Below, in pieces: positions 51,890 to 63,458 of a stretch of DNA of 64,000 bases. Source of the stretch: Sycon ciliatum (Eukaryota; Porifera; Calcarea; Leucosolenida; Sycettidae); NCBI RefSeq assembly GCF_964019385.1, contig NC_088643.1:17694428-17758427 (forward strand). The letters are read 5' to 3'. A program made the translations under genes and the position numbers. Under the pieces are notes generated by a model that had not been told where the DNA came from, ran no database searches, and saw nothing but the letters and a program-made list of their open reading frames with translations. Each line of letters begins with the position of its first letter. Within the stretch, counting starts at the first letter, position 1.

Positions 51890-52080
51890 TTTATGGCATG
51901 CCAGGGGTCAAAGGTCAAACTCTGGGGAGTCCCGGGGCCAGACCAAGCGCGCCCGATACAGTGTGCCTTATTTAACCCAAAGGTCAAAGGTCAAACCCTG
52001 GGGGAAGTCCTGGGGCCAGACCAAGCACGACCGACACAGTGTGCCTTATTTGGCCCAAAGGTCAAAGGTCAAAAAGTGGG
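51890..52080 (+). repeat. 76-bp tandem repeat with DR1-type AGGTCA pairs
   Basis: Two and a half units of about 77 bases (AAACYCTGGGG...GGGGCCAGACCAAGC...CAGTGTGCCTTATTT). Each unit begins with AGGTCAAAGGTCA or a close variant (51905-51917, 51981-51993, 52059-52071), a direct repeat of AGGTCA with one spacer base, the consensus for RXR/HNF4/PPAR-type nuclear receptors. Confidence 0.7.
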
Positions 52081-52124
52081 CCAGAACCCGCCCGCACTTA
52101 CTACTATCGAGTGCACCTACTGTC

Positions 52125-52772
52125 AATAATGTCCCAGCAACTTACGCCTTCGGCAATGATCATACTGTACAAAGGGTTCGTAAGACCTGTGATAGAATAT
52201 AGCTGTACGGTGTGGTCGTTTGGATCTAATAAGAAACCCATGACCACTGTTGATCAATTTCAGGCAAGGTTTGCTAGAGCTCTACTGAAAAAGAAAAAAA
52301 TTGCATTTGATTACACTTCTTGCAAATCTGTCTTAAATTCTAAATGCTCCCTAGAGTCACTGGCCTATCGTCGTCAAATCATCAGTCTCATTACTTTTCA
52401 CAGATATGTTTTCCATCATCGTGATTACCTTGCTGATTTCCATTTCAAGATTACGAATAGCGAGCGAAAATCATTCTTCCCAAATTTAAATCATTGTCTA
52501 AGTCTCTCTTCATGTTCCGAACTGCTATTCTTTAGAACTGTTTACCCCCTCCAGTCTAACATCTGAAGCCTCGCTCTATAAGTTCAAAGCTGCCCTCAGG
52601 AAATTTACAGCTGACCATGCTTATGCAATCAACGGAATTCCGCCACCTTGCAAGTTGATTTTCCCCATTTCTCTCCTCATCAATCCATACTTGTCTTTGT
52701 ACATACATCTACATCTACTGTTCGTTCAATCAAATGAACCCCTCGATAGGCACATTGCCTTTGGGTCATTTC

Positions 52773-52807
<35 letters not shown>

Positions 52808-52810
52808 CCG
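52125..52810 (+). mobile_element. 5'-truncated LINE with (AAT)n tail
   Basis: The frame (about 52130-52566) encodes the C-terminal part of a non-LTR reverse transcriptase: ILYKGFVRPVIEYSCTVWSF, then RRQIISLITFHRYVFHHRDYL. A 200-base 3' UTR ends in about twelve AAT units at 52772-52808. A frameshift near 52545 separates the last residues. Confidence 0.8.
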
Positions 52811-52822
52811 ACGTGTACGGTA

Positions 52823-53038
52823 GAACGGGTAATTTTAGCGACGTAAAACCCTAGCGAATTTAGCGATCGACTCATTTTCGCTAAATTTTCAAGTCGATAA
52901 TCCGTTGAGTCATTCGTACTAAAGTAGTGCACTGGTGATCCGTGAGTAAAATCGCTGCAATTCGCTAAAAATAAAACGTCGCTAACCAGTTGACAATGGG
53001 AAAACGCTAAAATTAATAGTCGCTAAAATTACCCGTTG
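52823..53038. mobile_element. Mariner-like MITE, 216 bp
   Basis: Inverted ends (G/C)AACGGGTAATTTTAGCGAC flanked by TA on both sides. The interior is AT-rich with repeated TTCGCTAAA. Inserted directly after the LINE tail. Confidence 0.8.
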
Positions 53039-53454
53039 TACAGTATTCTAGTACTGTACTCAATTTATTAATAATTATTACTTGTATGTGTGTACATTTA
53101 TGTACTCGGATGGAGAGCCAAGGAATAAATTTATAGTAAAGAAAAAGGACCAAGAAACTACTTCGAAGTACAAGTTACGCAATTATGTCCACTGACACCA
53201 CCAGTTACTAACAAACTGTTAGCCAGTTAGTTGTAGAACGTCAGTACCGTCGGTCAGTGTCGTGCAATGTTATCGCAATTTTATTAAATTATATTGTTAT
53301 GAATGCACCACATGCCTACAAATTGCAATTTCAAATTTGGTCTTAACGGAGAATTTCAAAGTGTTAGGAAATCAGAGGCCACATGCCACGTACTGCTCTT
53401 TTCTCTCCGAAACTCAACACTTGCAAGCCAGATATGAGAAGAAAGAAAAATCAT

Positions 53455-53501
53455 CAGTTACACCACCGGGACTCGAACCAGGGACCTTGCTATTCGCGAG
53501 C

Positions 53502-53507
<6 letters not shown>
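53455..53507 (-). mobile_element. tRNA-derived SINE fragment
   Basis: The minus strand contains GGTTCGAGTCCCGGT, a perfect pol III B box and T-loop, preceded by an anticodon-arm-like stretch. The 5' part is replaced by the GA microsatellite, so no full tRNA can fold. It is not a functional tRNA gene. Confidence 0.55.
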
Positions 53508-53756
<249 letters not shown>

Positions 53757-53979
53757 GGGGGGGGGGGGGGTGAGTGAGGGAGGGTGAGTGAGTGAGTGCC
53801 AGATTAGTTCAGGAAACTATGGCAATGGACCAACAGCTGCATTGCTTTCAGTGCGGGGGCAATACGAAGACGTTAGATCGGAGCTGCTGCCAGGCAGAGT
53901 AATGTGCAGGCACTGGATCAGCGAGAAAGGGGCCACGAAAGCAGCAAAAAGGAAAGAAGAGAAGAAAGAAACATTAACG

Positions 53980-55092
53980 CAAAACATTCTGCACTGAGGT
54001 GATTCGAGAGCTCTAGGGAGCAAGGTACGGTTCAGTGGGGTGAAGACAAGGTGATCGTTGTGGGACTGGAGAATGGAACATAGTCAAATGTAGCCATGAA
54101 ATGCTGTCGCCCACAACCAATCCTGGCGCATCAGGTGCTGACAAATGCGAGACTTGAAGGCCTGCATTCCTTTCGATGCAGGAGGTTCCGGGATGACTTG
54201 CTCAGGAATGTCGTTCCATGCCGCAATGAGGGTGTAGGGGGAATGACCTCAGTTGGTAGTTCGGTGCTGTCCGAGCAAGTGGCCATTGCAGCTGGAAAGG
54301 GTGGCGAGAAGCTAGTTGTCGGCGGGTTCTCGGAGTAGGTGCAGGCGCCGACGGTGGCGGGCTGTCAGCTGGGGTGGACCTTAATGTAGTGCAACTTGTA
54401 CACATATGCAAGCCCTGAAACTGCCCTCCTGAGCTGCAGGCTCTGAAGGATCATACCAGGTCCGATGATTCGCATTGCCTTCTCCCTGCACCTTGTCATA
54501 CCGTGCTAGGTGGCATTGGGCTGCACACATGGTGGCTAGGGGAGCGTACTCCAGGATGGGCCGAATGAACCCCTTATCGGCAAGGCGGCGGTCCTCATGA
54601 CCCAGAAGCCAAGCAGCACGGCGCAAGAATCCCAGGCGCTGGCTGGCCTTGACAGCGACAGCATGGATATGGCGCTGGAACCCAAGCTTACAGTCGAATG
54701 TGACTCCAAGCAGCTTTAGGTGGTCCGAGTCCGGAATAATCTCGCCGGAAAAGGTGGTTGGTGGAAAGTCAGGGCGCTTTCGAGCATTGCATAAAATCAG
54801 GCGCTGGCTCTTGGTGGGCTCGAACTGGATCCGCGATTGCTGGCCCCATGCGGCAAGATTGCTGAGGGTTGTCTGTAAGGATGCTGCCTTCTCCTGGAGG
54901 TTGTCGTTTGGTCTGATCAGACTGTACACGGTAGTGTCATCGGCGAAAGAGCTGAGCTTTACTCCATGCGAGAGGAATTGGTCGATATCGGCAGCAAACA
55001 ATATGAAGAGTGTGGGGCCCAGGACGCTGCCTTGGGGCACTCCGGCTGTGATGGGTACTTCTCGGAAGCGTGGCCTCCAGTTACCACCTTAA
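53980..55092 (-). mobile_element. CR1/Jockey-like LINE, RT region, decayed
   Basis: On the minus strand the frame opens at 55092 with ITAGVPQGSVLGPTLFILF (motif B region), carries the catalytic SFADDTTVY, then LGVTFDCKLGFQRH and GFIRPILEYAPL. A frameshift near 54480 and several later ones break the thumb and C-terminus. 5'-truncated at a GA repeat. Same family as 1-1043. Confidence 0.85.
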
Positions 55093-55125
55093 TTTAAGGA
55101 GAGAGAGAGAGAGAGAGAGAGAGAG
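55093..55125 (+). repeat. (GA)n microsatellite between two LINE copies
   Basis: About 13 GA units at the 3' end of the next LINE. Confidence 0.85.
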
Positions 55126-55129
55126 GTTG

Positions 55130-56390
55130 CGAAATTGTTAAAGTAAAATAAATGGAAATTTGAAAACATGAGATGATCGGTGAGGTGGCTGCAGCCTCAG
55201 CTATTCGGCCGGCAAAGTCATAATTGTTACAGTAGGCCAGCTATTACATGAACAAGGGAGCTACTGTGCCGCAACATAGAGCGAGGGAGAGTATTATAAG
55301 CTAGCGAAAAAAGACACGGTCTCAGACGCGGTGTGTGCACTACGGCTGAGGTGGGTATGAGAGATCTGCTAGAGGCTTTCAGTCGCCCAGCTTGCAGGCC
55401 CTCCAGCTGTGGGGTCTCAGCAGCATACTTTGGGGCAGAGCATTCCATGTCTGCACAGCGCTGGCAGGAAATGCGCGAAGACAGCTGTTTCGCGTGCGTG
55501 CTGGGAGGTTAATTATCGATAGCTGGTGTGGGTGCGTAGGCTGAGCAGACACGCGGTTGGGTGGTATGTCCTGGGCACCAGGGGGAGGATCTTCTTTAGC
55601 GGGCTGTCCGCATCCAGGCAGAATAGCTTGTACAAGTATGCGAGCGAAGCCACTGTCCGCCGCAGAGATAGACTAGGGAGCCAGGAGCCCGATCCGATGA
55701 TGTGGATGTCTCGTCGCTGGATCTGGTCTAGCTTGGCCAAGTGTGAGGGTGGCGCACCAAGCCAGACCAGGGGACAGTACTCGAGCACAGGGCGGACAAA
55801 CTCATTGTAGGCTCGTTGTCGGCCAGGGGACTCTAGGATAGCAGAGGCCTTCCGCAGGAAGCCTAGGCGTTGCTGTGCTGAGCGGATCGTGCGCATATGT
55901 CAGCTGGGAGTCAGGAGCTTCAGGTGGCCTGCTTCGCTGACTGGCGCGCCTGGCGTAGCGTCAAAAGTGGCTGATGCTGTTGAAGCGAGTGAGGTTGAAC
56001 ACTGTGCGCAAGGCACGTCTACTCAAGCGAACCAGGCGCTCATATTGACCCTCACTATAATTGTAAGGCAGTGAGCAAACGCATTCGACCCGTACTCGAG
56101 AACTGATTAGATGGACGATATGTAGAATGTGTTCTTGGCGTGCTCCGTGAGTTGGTGTCGTATCTTCTCGAACACAGTGATCTTGTTTCCAATCTTGCGC
56201 TCAAGGTGGGCGATATGGGCACCAAAAGTAAGGCGTTCATCCAAAACGATACCGCGTACCGAGGTACTTCAGACTGACTCACGACTGCCATCCGGAGCAC
56301 ACGAGGTTTGCAGAGTGGAAGGTGCGACGTGCTCCTCGTGTGCTCGGGATTGCAGTCGCGAGTCAGTCAAGTGTCAAGTTTGGCAGGAAA
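55130..56390 (-). mobile_element. Second CR1/Jockey-like LINE copy, decayed
   Basis: Minus strand. Pieces in order: an N-terminal fragment (56300-56055), then RSAQQRLGFLRKASAILES, FVRPVLEYCPLVWLGAPP and RRTVASLAYLYKLF (55896-55513), then a frame-shifted C-terminus at 55448-55227 and a 3' UTR reaching the GA repeat. Several frameshifts. Tail to head with the copy at 53980-55092. Confidence 0.8.
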
Positions 56391-56414
56391 CAAGGAACAA
56401 GCAAATAAACGTTA

Positions 56415-56953
56415 CCGTAGTTCCGCGCATATAAGCCCATGAGTAATATACGAAATAATGCATTTTCCGGGAAAAAAATTAGTATATAATATAAATGGTT
56501 CGTTTTTTAGCCCTGGGCCTATACTGTAAATATACAAAATTTCGGCGCTGCAAAATTTCGGCACTTCACGATTTTTGACATTTCAGCGGCGATTTATTTT
56601 CGGCGTGGGGTAGAGTGCATGGTATAGTGCGACAGATGCTGTGAAAAATTTCATCGGCGTTTTAATTTAGGCGTTTTGGGTCGGTACCGAATATAGCCGA
56701 AATTAAATAGCTGCCGAAAATTTGTATATTTACAATATTCAAATTTTGAAGGCAGCTGGCAGCTGGCACGCGAAAAAGTACAAGTCCGTGCGCGGTTGTT
56801 CGCCTACCGTAGGTACCGGGACTTGTAATGTAGTCTGCACTGACATGCTGTACTATCGGTTCCGTCACGGTGTTTGGCTCCGTTTGGGCCTATAAACGGA
56901 GGTGGGCTTATATCCGGATATAGGCCCATGGGCTTATATGCGCGGAACTACGG
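56415..56953. mobile_element. MITE with 27-bp inverted ends (outer)
   Basis: About 539 bases bounded by CCGTAGTTCCGCGCATATAA... and its perfect reverse complement (27 bp). Another MITE is nested inside. Target duplication not resolved. Confidence 0.75.
56524..56735. mobile_element. Nested TA-flanked MITE (inner)
   Basis: 212 bases with ends (C/T)TGTAAATATACAAA, then a TTCGGC-rich extension, and TA on both sides, inside the outer MITE. The interior is rich in TTTCGGC. Confidence 0.8.
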
Positions 56954-57054
56954 GTTTGTTACTTCATGACTAAATACCGCCGAAGTCGCATCTTCAAAGT
57001 AACTTTTTGTTGTCCCTGCTGCGTTTTGGTGTGTTGCATGTATGCTATGCCTTC

Positions 57055-57095
57055 TCATCAGGGAGTCGTAAAGTACTGACTCTCTGGTTCTCATT
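57055..57095. repeat. GGGAGTCGTAAA hairpin, diverged copy
   Basis: CAGGGAGTCGTAAAG followed by TGACTCTCTGG, a related but less perfect member of the foldback family at 10155-10196. GACGACTCCCTTG at 57238 may be a further half. Confidence 0.45.
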
Positions 57096-57381
57096 CAAAG
57101 ACAAAGGAGTCAAAAGGATTCTGAGGCCGAGGATGTCTGCATGGTGGGAAACAGACGCAGTCGAGTCGTGTGGCATGCAGCTGTTAGCGCTGTGCATGTG
57201 ATCAGAGTCGTCAAAAAAAAAAAGAAGTAATTATTGTGACGACTCCCTTGTAATTGTGGCATAAAAAACCAACATTTTGATAGCCGACAGCTCGAGCAAG
57301 AGCAGGGTGGCTCTGTGGTGCCGATCATCACTCCGTCTCACCACTCCCTGCCCTGTTATTGTCACGGCAGTGTCCCAAGGT

Positions 57382-59206
57382 ATGTCGCAGCGGCTTAGAA
57401 TTCGTCGCAGGCAATTCATTCCATTCATTCTCCTGGTCTTGACAGCCGCTGTTCTTTGGGGATATATCAGCAAGGCGGGCACCAACTTGAGAGGGCTGTT
57501 GGTAGATTCACAGCAAAAACAAAGACCCAGTGTTACTGTAGCTGTAAGAACCACGCAGCTACGATCAGCCGAGTCTGGCTTCATACGCGTAGATGACGTG
57601 CGGAACATTCTCTCACATTCAAATTCCGATGGTGTTGGAAAGGTGAGCGCAACGTTAACACCAGATCAGGTCCCCGCACTCCAGACCAGGGGTGCTACGT
57701 GGTATCGAGTGGGAAAGCCATTCCACAAAGTGGTTCTGAAGGGATTTGCCTTGACGTTCAAGACTCTCAGTGTGTCGCCATCAACATCATCAGTGTCAGC
57801 GCTGCCAAGGTCCCTCGTGTTCTATGCTCAGGTTTTGTCAGGCTTGTTTCACCCCAAGCAGCGGCAGTATGTCGCTGTTACCATCGGCGAAGAGGACATT
57901 TGCGTGCATGTCAAAGTATCGCAAGCGGCAAGACCGACCGTTGTTTGTGAGGATTCCCTCGGACCCAGTCCTCCTGGCTCCTGGTTTTCACTGTACGTTA
58001 CCATGACGCCACAAAGAGTGGTGTCCATGGTGACCAATAACACCGTGTCCGACAATCCGGTACCAGTAGACGGGCTTTAAGTCTACGTTGAAGCTGCTCT
58101 GCTCGAGTATTGGAACTGGAGCGGCAACCACCTTAGCTGGGTTAGAGGTTGACTCGGGTATGTACATTGGTGGTGTTGTGGACCATACAAACATTGCTTT
58201 GCGTCGTGACTTCCATGACGCAATACAGCCCTTCAGTGGGTTTATCTCGTCTCAGATCGTCGTCAACGACAACGTATTCGACTTGACAAGTGACTCAACG
58301 GACCACGGGTTCACTGATGAAAAGATGAAGGACTATTTGCAGAACATGCTATATTACGACATGTCACGGCCACTTCCCCGTGTTCTTAGCAAGAGAAAGC
58401 ATGATATGTCGGATCCGACCATGTTCCGTTTCCCTGTTGCCACGGCGATAAGCAGCAATCATGCCAATGAAGCCAGTGACATGATTTTCTCCGTTGTTGA
58501 CGTGATGAGCGATCGTGGGATTCTTGTGTACGATCTGGGACTCACGCCATCCCATGTGAAGCGTTTGATGTCGTTTTGCAACGTCAGTGTCCGGCAAATG
58601 CCGTGGGATGTGTACGGAGCAGCGCGTCGCGATGTCTACGACATGCGGTGGAAGCCAATCATTCTTAACAGCGTCATGCAGGAGTTTGGTGGTGTGCTCT
58701 ACGCTGACGCGTCCATACGCTTCAAGAAAAGCATCAACAGTATCGGTTTACTCCGGGACGGGCCAGGTTTTGTCGGTTTTGGACCGCAGAGCACCTCACC
58801 AACTGGTGCCTTCACGCATGACGGCACCTTGCAGTCGTTTGGTGTCAACAGATCCGAGGTGGCGCAGACAGCAATTACAATTGGCGGTGTCCAGATATGG
58901 ATTGACCACAAGGAAACGGTGCGCGATCTGCTGATGAGACAGTGGCTGTCGTGCGCTATCTCAGAACAGTGTATGGCACCGCGGGGCTCCAGTAGATTCA
59001 ACTGTCAGTTCAGCCTTCGATATACGGGTAAGTTTATGGGATGCCATCGCTACGATCAGAGTGCGATAAGTGTGATTCTGTGGAAGGCGTTTGCAGATGC
59101 CACGGCCAATTCCTATCAGTTGAATCACCCTCACGACCTTGAATATCTTGAAATTGAACGATTCCCAACGCATCACCATCGCCAGTGTTTTGCTCAAAGA
59201 CCTTAA
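57382..59206 (+). CDS. Type II membrane protein with LamG-like region and DUF1647-like putative glycosyltransferase domain (one frameshift)
   Basis: Start at 57382 (MSQRLRIRRRQ) because a basic tail and one hydrophobic helix (FIPFILLVLTAAVLWGYI) form a signal anchor, as in Golgi enzymes. About residues 90-290 resemble a laminin-G/concanavalin-like sandwich (ATWYRVGKPF, then SWFSLYVTMTP, then DSGMYIGGVVD and FSGFISSQIVVN). The second half has ILVYDLGLTPSHVKRL, YDMRWKPIILNSVM and GGVLYADASIRF, the pattern I associate with DUF1647-like nucleotide-sugar transferase folds (D-A-S as the metal/donor site). About 608 residues in all. The frame changes at about 58077: frame one ends at 58080, and the second is open from 58062 to 59206. 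The indel lies in a short T run and may be a sequence error. Intronless. Confidence 0.6.
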
Positions 59207-59368
59207 CCACCATTTGTTTGTAGCGGTCTAGGGCTGCGCCTGTGGCTGAGCCCTCTCAAACTCACCAAGATTTTTCTGCGGTCTGTCTGCCTATCTCTCT
59301 AGTAGGTTTCACTGGTACGCAGGAAATTCGTCCAGTCCCTACAGGAACTGGGCCGTTTCGCGTTTCGC

Positions 59369-59779
59369 ATGCTGCTGCTGAAAAATATGGTGCTCAAAAC
59401 GTCCGACATCATTAGCTCCTGCTTGAGCAACGATGCAATGAATTTGGGTCTTCTGCAAACAATGCCAGGGCACAATGTCTACGGACGCCCGGCAGAACCG
59501 CTTCTGTCGTCTGTCACTGCAGGAGTTCCTGTCGGCATGGCTCATGGCAGAGTGCGTGGTGCAAAACGACTTCGCACCACTGCACTGATAACGTTATGGG
59601 GACTGGGCAAGCACGATGGCCATATGGCAATGTTCTGGAAGTTTCTCATTGCTCTATACCTTGAAGGCGAAGGCGTGTCGCTGACCATCATGGAGGGGAT
59701 ACTACATGTAGTATGGCATGTGCAGTGTGCAGATCCCATACCACTGGATCCTAGCAGTACCCCACACGTTTCCAACTGA
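59369..59779 (+). CDS. Unrecognised 136-aa ORF
   Basis: ATG-started frame MLLLKNMVLKTSDIISSCLS..., 160 bases downstream of the glycosyltransferase-like gene on the same strand. Contains a short hydrophobic stretch (MFWKFLIALYL). No domain recognised, and base composition is like its surroundings. It could be 3' UTR of the upstream gene. Confidence 0.25.
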   Translation: MLLLKNMVLKTSDIISSCLSNDAMNLGLLQTMPGHNVYGRPAEPLLSSVTAGVPVGMAHGRVRGAKRLRTTALITLWGLGKHDGHMAMFWKFLIALYLEGEGVSLTIMEGILHVVWHVQCADPIPLDPSSTPHVSN

Positions 59780-59799
59780 TTGCTGCAAGCGAGGAAGAA

Positions 59800-60060
59800 T
59801 AATCTGCCTTGTAGGCTTCAGTGGCCAACAAAGGCACTGCTATTGCCACTAGGCGCGCTGCTACCGTCTCTAAGCTAGCTGAAGAGATGCGCGACAACTC
59901 AAGCGTCCTGACGGATGAGATGTAGATGGCAGGTGGTCCATGATAGGTTATGCCAGGTACTGAAGATTGAGCACATGAAAGTCCTCGCCGAATTTCTCGG
60001 CTTGGCCTAACATGGGATTCGAACCCGCAGTATCTCCCTGCATCCCCCCCCCCCATACAC
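59800..60060 (-). mobile_element. tRNA-derived SINE-like repeat
   Basis: The minus strand has GCGGGTTCGAATCCCATG (B box) followed by GGCCAAGCCGAGAAATTCGG and a 200-base body. No A box or full cloverleaf can be traced, so it is a SINE remnant and not a tRNA gene. A different body from the 62-kb SINE. Confidence 0.5.
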
Positions 60061-60244
60061 TTCGCATACATTCACAATCATAATGTGACCATCTTCAAAG
60101 TTGCTTCACGTTATGATCTTGCACTTGAAACCCCTATCTGAATGAGGAGGCAAGCTGTCTTTGATGGTATAGTACAGGACATGTACGGGATAGCGTGTGG
60201 ACCCTGGCTAGCGCCTGAAGTTACTGAAGTAACGTCTTTTGCAT

Positions 60245-61125
60245 AGATAATAATAATCTTTATTTCAGGATTACCCAAAGGCTAACGCCTATCTGGGGGA
60301 TCTCCTATTTGTGTATGTACTAGCAACATAGTTAAGGATGCGAGAGAAAGTGCGCAAAGTGAGTGTGAAATGTTGGTTTGAAAAAGGAATAATAAGAAAC
60401 ACAAGGAAAGAAAGTAAAACAGAAAAGAAAAGAACAAGCATGTAAATCAATGATTGCACATCAAAGGTGTACCAGTGCAGTCCAACTGATACTTAGCAAT
60501 GTGAATACGTAAATGACGCTTGAATTCAGATAGGGAATCTAAAGTTGTCAATCGGGGTGGAAGACAATTCCAAAGAGAACCAGTTTTCTGTAGGAAAAGG
60601 GATGAAAAAATACGACCATGTGAGTTAAAAACGAGCTTTTTGGGCCTACGGGCACTACGTGATATGGTTATCGCAAAGCGAGAGAGATATTCTGGGTGGA
60701 AATTGATGTACTTAAATAAAACAACAAGAGAAATAAAGATACGGCGAAATTGCAGAGATTCTAAGTGACACAATCTATTCAAATTGGATTTTGATTCATA
60801 GATATCAAAGGTTATTTTTGCAGACTTCAGGAGTCGCCGGCAAACCTTAGCCTGGAGTACATCAAGGGACTCTTACTGAGCGGATGTGATCCTAAATGAC
60901 CAGACAGGAATGGCATATTCAATTGCCGGACGCACATAAGACTTATACAAGAGGAGAATATGGGACGACGGTAAATGTCTGCCCATGAAACACAACAGGT
61001 TGACTCGTTGCTGAAACTTCCTGAAGATGGTGTGGAAGTGGTCATGGAACTTCAAACCATCACTGAGCTGTACGCCGAGATGCTTAGCAGAACGTCCAAA
61101 GGCAATAGCAACGCCGTCCATTAAA
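60245..61125 (-). mobile_element. LINE, minus strand, 5'-truncated, with (AAT)n tail
   Basis: Minus strand: LGVQLSDGLKFHDHFHTI, LLYKSYVRPAIEYAIPVWSF (61121-60873), a break, then LESLQFRRIFISLVVLFKYI and SLWNCLPPRLTTL (60782-60447). The 3' UTR ends in AATAAAGATTATTATTAT at 60248-60268. Same 3' end as the 55-bp insert at 49838. Confidence 0.8.
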
Positions 61126-62336
61126 ACAGAGGAGGATAGCTACGGGAACAAGTTTAGTTCACGGTGCAGATTGTTGCTTCCAAAAATCCACACCGTCTGA
61201 TATACCACCTGCACCACCGTATTCCATAGTTCTACAGTTCCGCTCTGTCGTGAAGCTGGTGTGAAGCGTCCAGCACCGAAACTGTTAGTTACTACTTGTC
61301 CTGGAGCTGAGGGCAGACTCTCACGCCATAGGCATAGGCATGGCGCAGAACGGTAGCGGATAGATCACACCTTCGGGGTTCACATAGCCTCACTGGAATC
61401 ATGACAACGGTCCCGCTCCACCAGTACAGTCCTTTCCGCGTGTGCGTGCGAATATGCCACAACCACCTACAACACTTCGTACACGCAGCAAGTCTTCTAT
61501 AATCGTACATCCGCGTTACGAACGGCAACAAAATTGTGTTGAGAAACACCAACACCTTGAGATGTTTCACTTGGATCTGGCGACCACCATGTCTGATTGC
61601 ACCAAGGTTAGGCGGCAGATGTAGCGCCTGAGAGTAGTGGACACCTTTAAATATTGTGTCGGTCGACGCCTCGACGTGACATGCGACTACTTTGGGTTTG
61701 AAAAGCTAGAGATCTTAGCCCAAGGTCCTCTTGACCTTAGCGTACTACTACTACTAGTTGGAGCTGTTCATTTTCTTCCTCTATTCTGACGGGAAGTTGG
61801 ACACCGTAGCGTTGTAACACCACCAGTATAGAGCTAGCTGTGTATTCTGGGAGATTGGCAAAAGGTGAGTTTTTCTTTTCTTCTTTTTTAACTTAATAAG
61901 TCGGCATGGAGACAATCAAGACAGGGCTCAATTTTTTCACTGGCTCTCAGAGACTGGGGCACAATTCTAGATAGGGCACTATTCAAAAGAGGGCTCTAAT
62001 CCGTAATCGCGCGAGTACGGTACATGTCTGTATCGTCTCGTGCAGCAAATGTGCAGGACTCTAGAAATATGTCGGCTGGTGGGGTCTAGCTTGACAGCTA
62101 GCTATGATACAACACCCTACACGATGCATGTATCAGTGGAGTAGTGCAAACATAAAATTGTTATGTTCCCCAACAATCGAGCGAATTCAAAGCTGGGTTT
62201 TGACCTGTCCTAGTAGCACCCGTATGTCATGCAAACTTCCAAGTATAAATAATTATTTTTGCAACATGGGAAATTATGGGTTAACTATCACTTTTGCAAA
62301 TAGTGTGTCCACCGAAGCTTTGTCACATAAAAATAT
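61126..62336. other. No supported gene
   Basis: Only short frames without domains (for example 61292-61570 minus). No tRNA, clear repeat or promoter motif identified. Confidence 0.4.
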
Positions 62337-62660
62337 TCACGGTTCGTGTGAGACTCGGTTTATCTATAATAAAATAATGTAGAGGACGAGTTTTACGCAT
62401 CCGTAGAAACGCCACCCCCTCCCCCCCCCCTCAAGGATCAAGCGCAGGTGCAGCTCCTAAAGCGGTGGGAGGTGAGTAGATCAGCTCCCAGCATGTGGTC
62501 AAAAACCGAAAATCCCATTCACTACATCCATGTTTCCTCGTACCAGGCCACGAGTTCCCAATTAACTGTGGGTCGCAGCACGGCTCGAAAAATCCTTCCG
62601 CTTCCAAGCAAGGACTTGAACCTGGTAACCTCTGTTTCTCAATCATGCTCTTAGTCACAT
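62337..62660 (-). mobile_element. tRNA-derived SINE, fullest copy
   Basis: Reading the minus strand: a tRNA-like head (about 62660-62555) with the B box GGTTCAAGTCC, then the body shared with 2285-2480 and 40349-40544 (GGGATTTTCGGT, GATCTACTCACCTCCCACCG, CTCACACGAACCGTGA). Diverged from the two arm copies, with an insertion and a C/G run near 62415. Confidence 0.6.
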
Positions 62661-63067
62661 AGTATGCATAGCAATGAATAGTAATGAATAGTAATGAACG
62701 AGAATGTTCTTGTGTGCTTTGCCAATGTCCTCTTGCAAGCATATTGTAAAAGCTCGCGAAGAACGACCACTCGCGAATATCAACATTGGTTCTCATGGTT
62801 GATCGAGGGTTCTTATTCGCAGGATTGATTGTTCTACCGTAGTATGAACAAAATTTAATATTATTTAACAGAAACTTTAAAAAGAACTGTAATCTCGATA
62901 CTGAATCCACCAGTGCGATTGTATGGACAAGAACATTAGAAAACAACACCTAATTTCTCATGCCCTTGATTACAAGCTCGGAGAGGAAACACTATTGAAA
63001 ATAGGGTTTTATAACTTTCATTTTTTCATTGGCTAAGAGACAGGGGCAACATTCTTGGCTGGTCGCC

Positions 63068-63070
<3 letters not shown>

Positions 63071-63102
<32 letters not shown>

Positions 63103-63133
63103 AACAGAGAGAGAAAGAGAGAGATAGATAGAT

Positions 63134-63166
<33 letters not shown>

Positions 63167-63185
63167 TAGAGAGAGAAAGAAAGAT

Positions 63186-63242
<57 letters not shown>

Positions 63243-63245
63243 AAG
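63071..63245 (+). repeat. (GA)n microsatellite with GATA interruptions
   Basis: About 170 bases of GA with GATA and GAAA interruptions. Confidence 0.95.
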
Positions 63246-63295
63246 AGCTCTAATCACGCAAATATTGCATTCTCTAATGCTGCGTATAATATAGG

Positions 63296-63382
63296 CATGA
63301 CTTATATAGAAGCATGACCAGTATAGAAGCATGATCTGTATAAAAGCATGACCTGTATAGAAGCATGATTCGAATAGAAGCT
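63296..63382 (+). repeat. 17-bp minisatellite
   Basis: Five units of ATAGAAGCATGACCTGT with minor changes. Two looser copies (GAATAGAAGC) follow up to about 63430. Confidence 0.8.
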
Positions 63383-63458
63383 GATTTTTCGAAGCGTGCC
63401 ATGACACAGAAGCAAGATTCGAATAGAAGCCGCTTTCCGCAAAATACATGTGCAAGTA

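Noticed and set aside
53455..53507. Possible tRNA gene
   Set aside because: Only the T-arm/B box is present and the acceptor and D arms are missing, so it is a SINE remnant. The same holds for 59985-60050 and 62555-62660.
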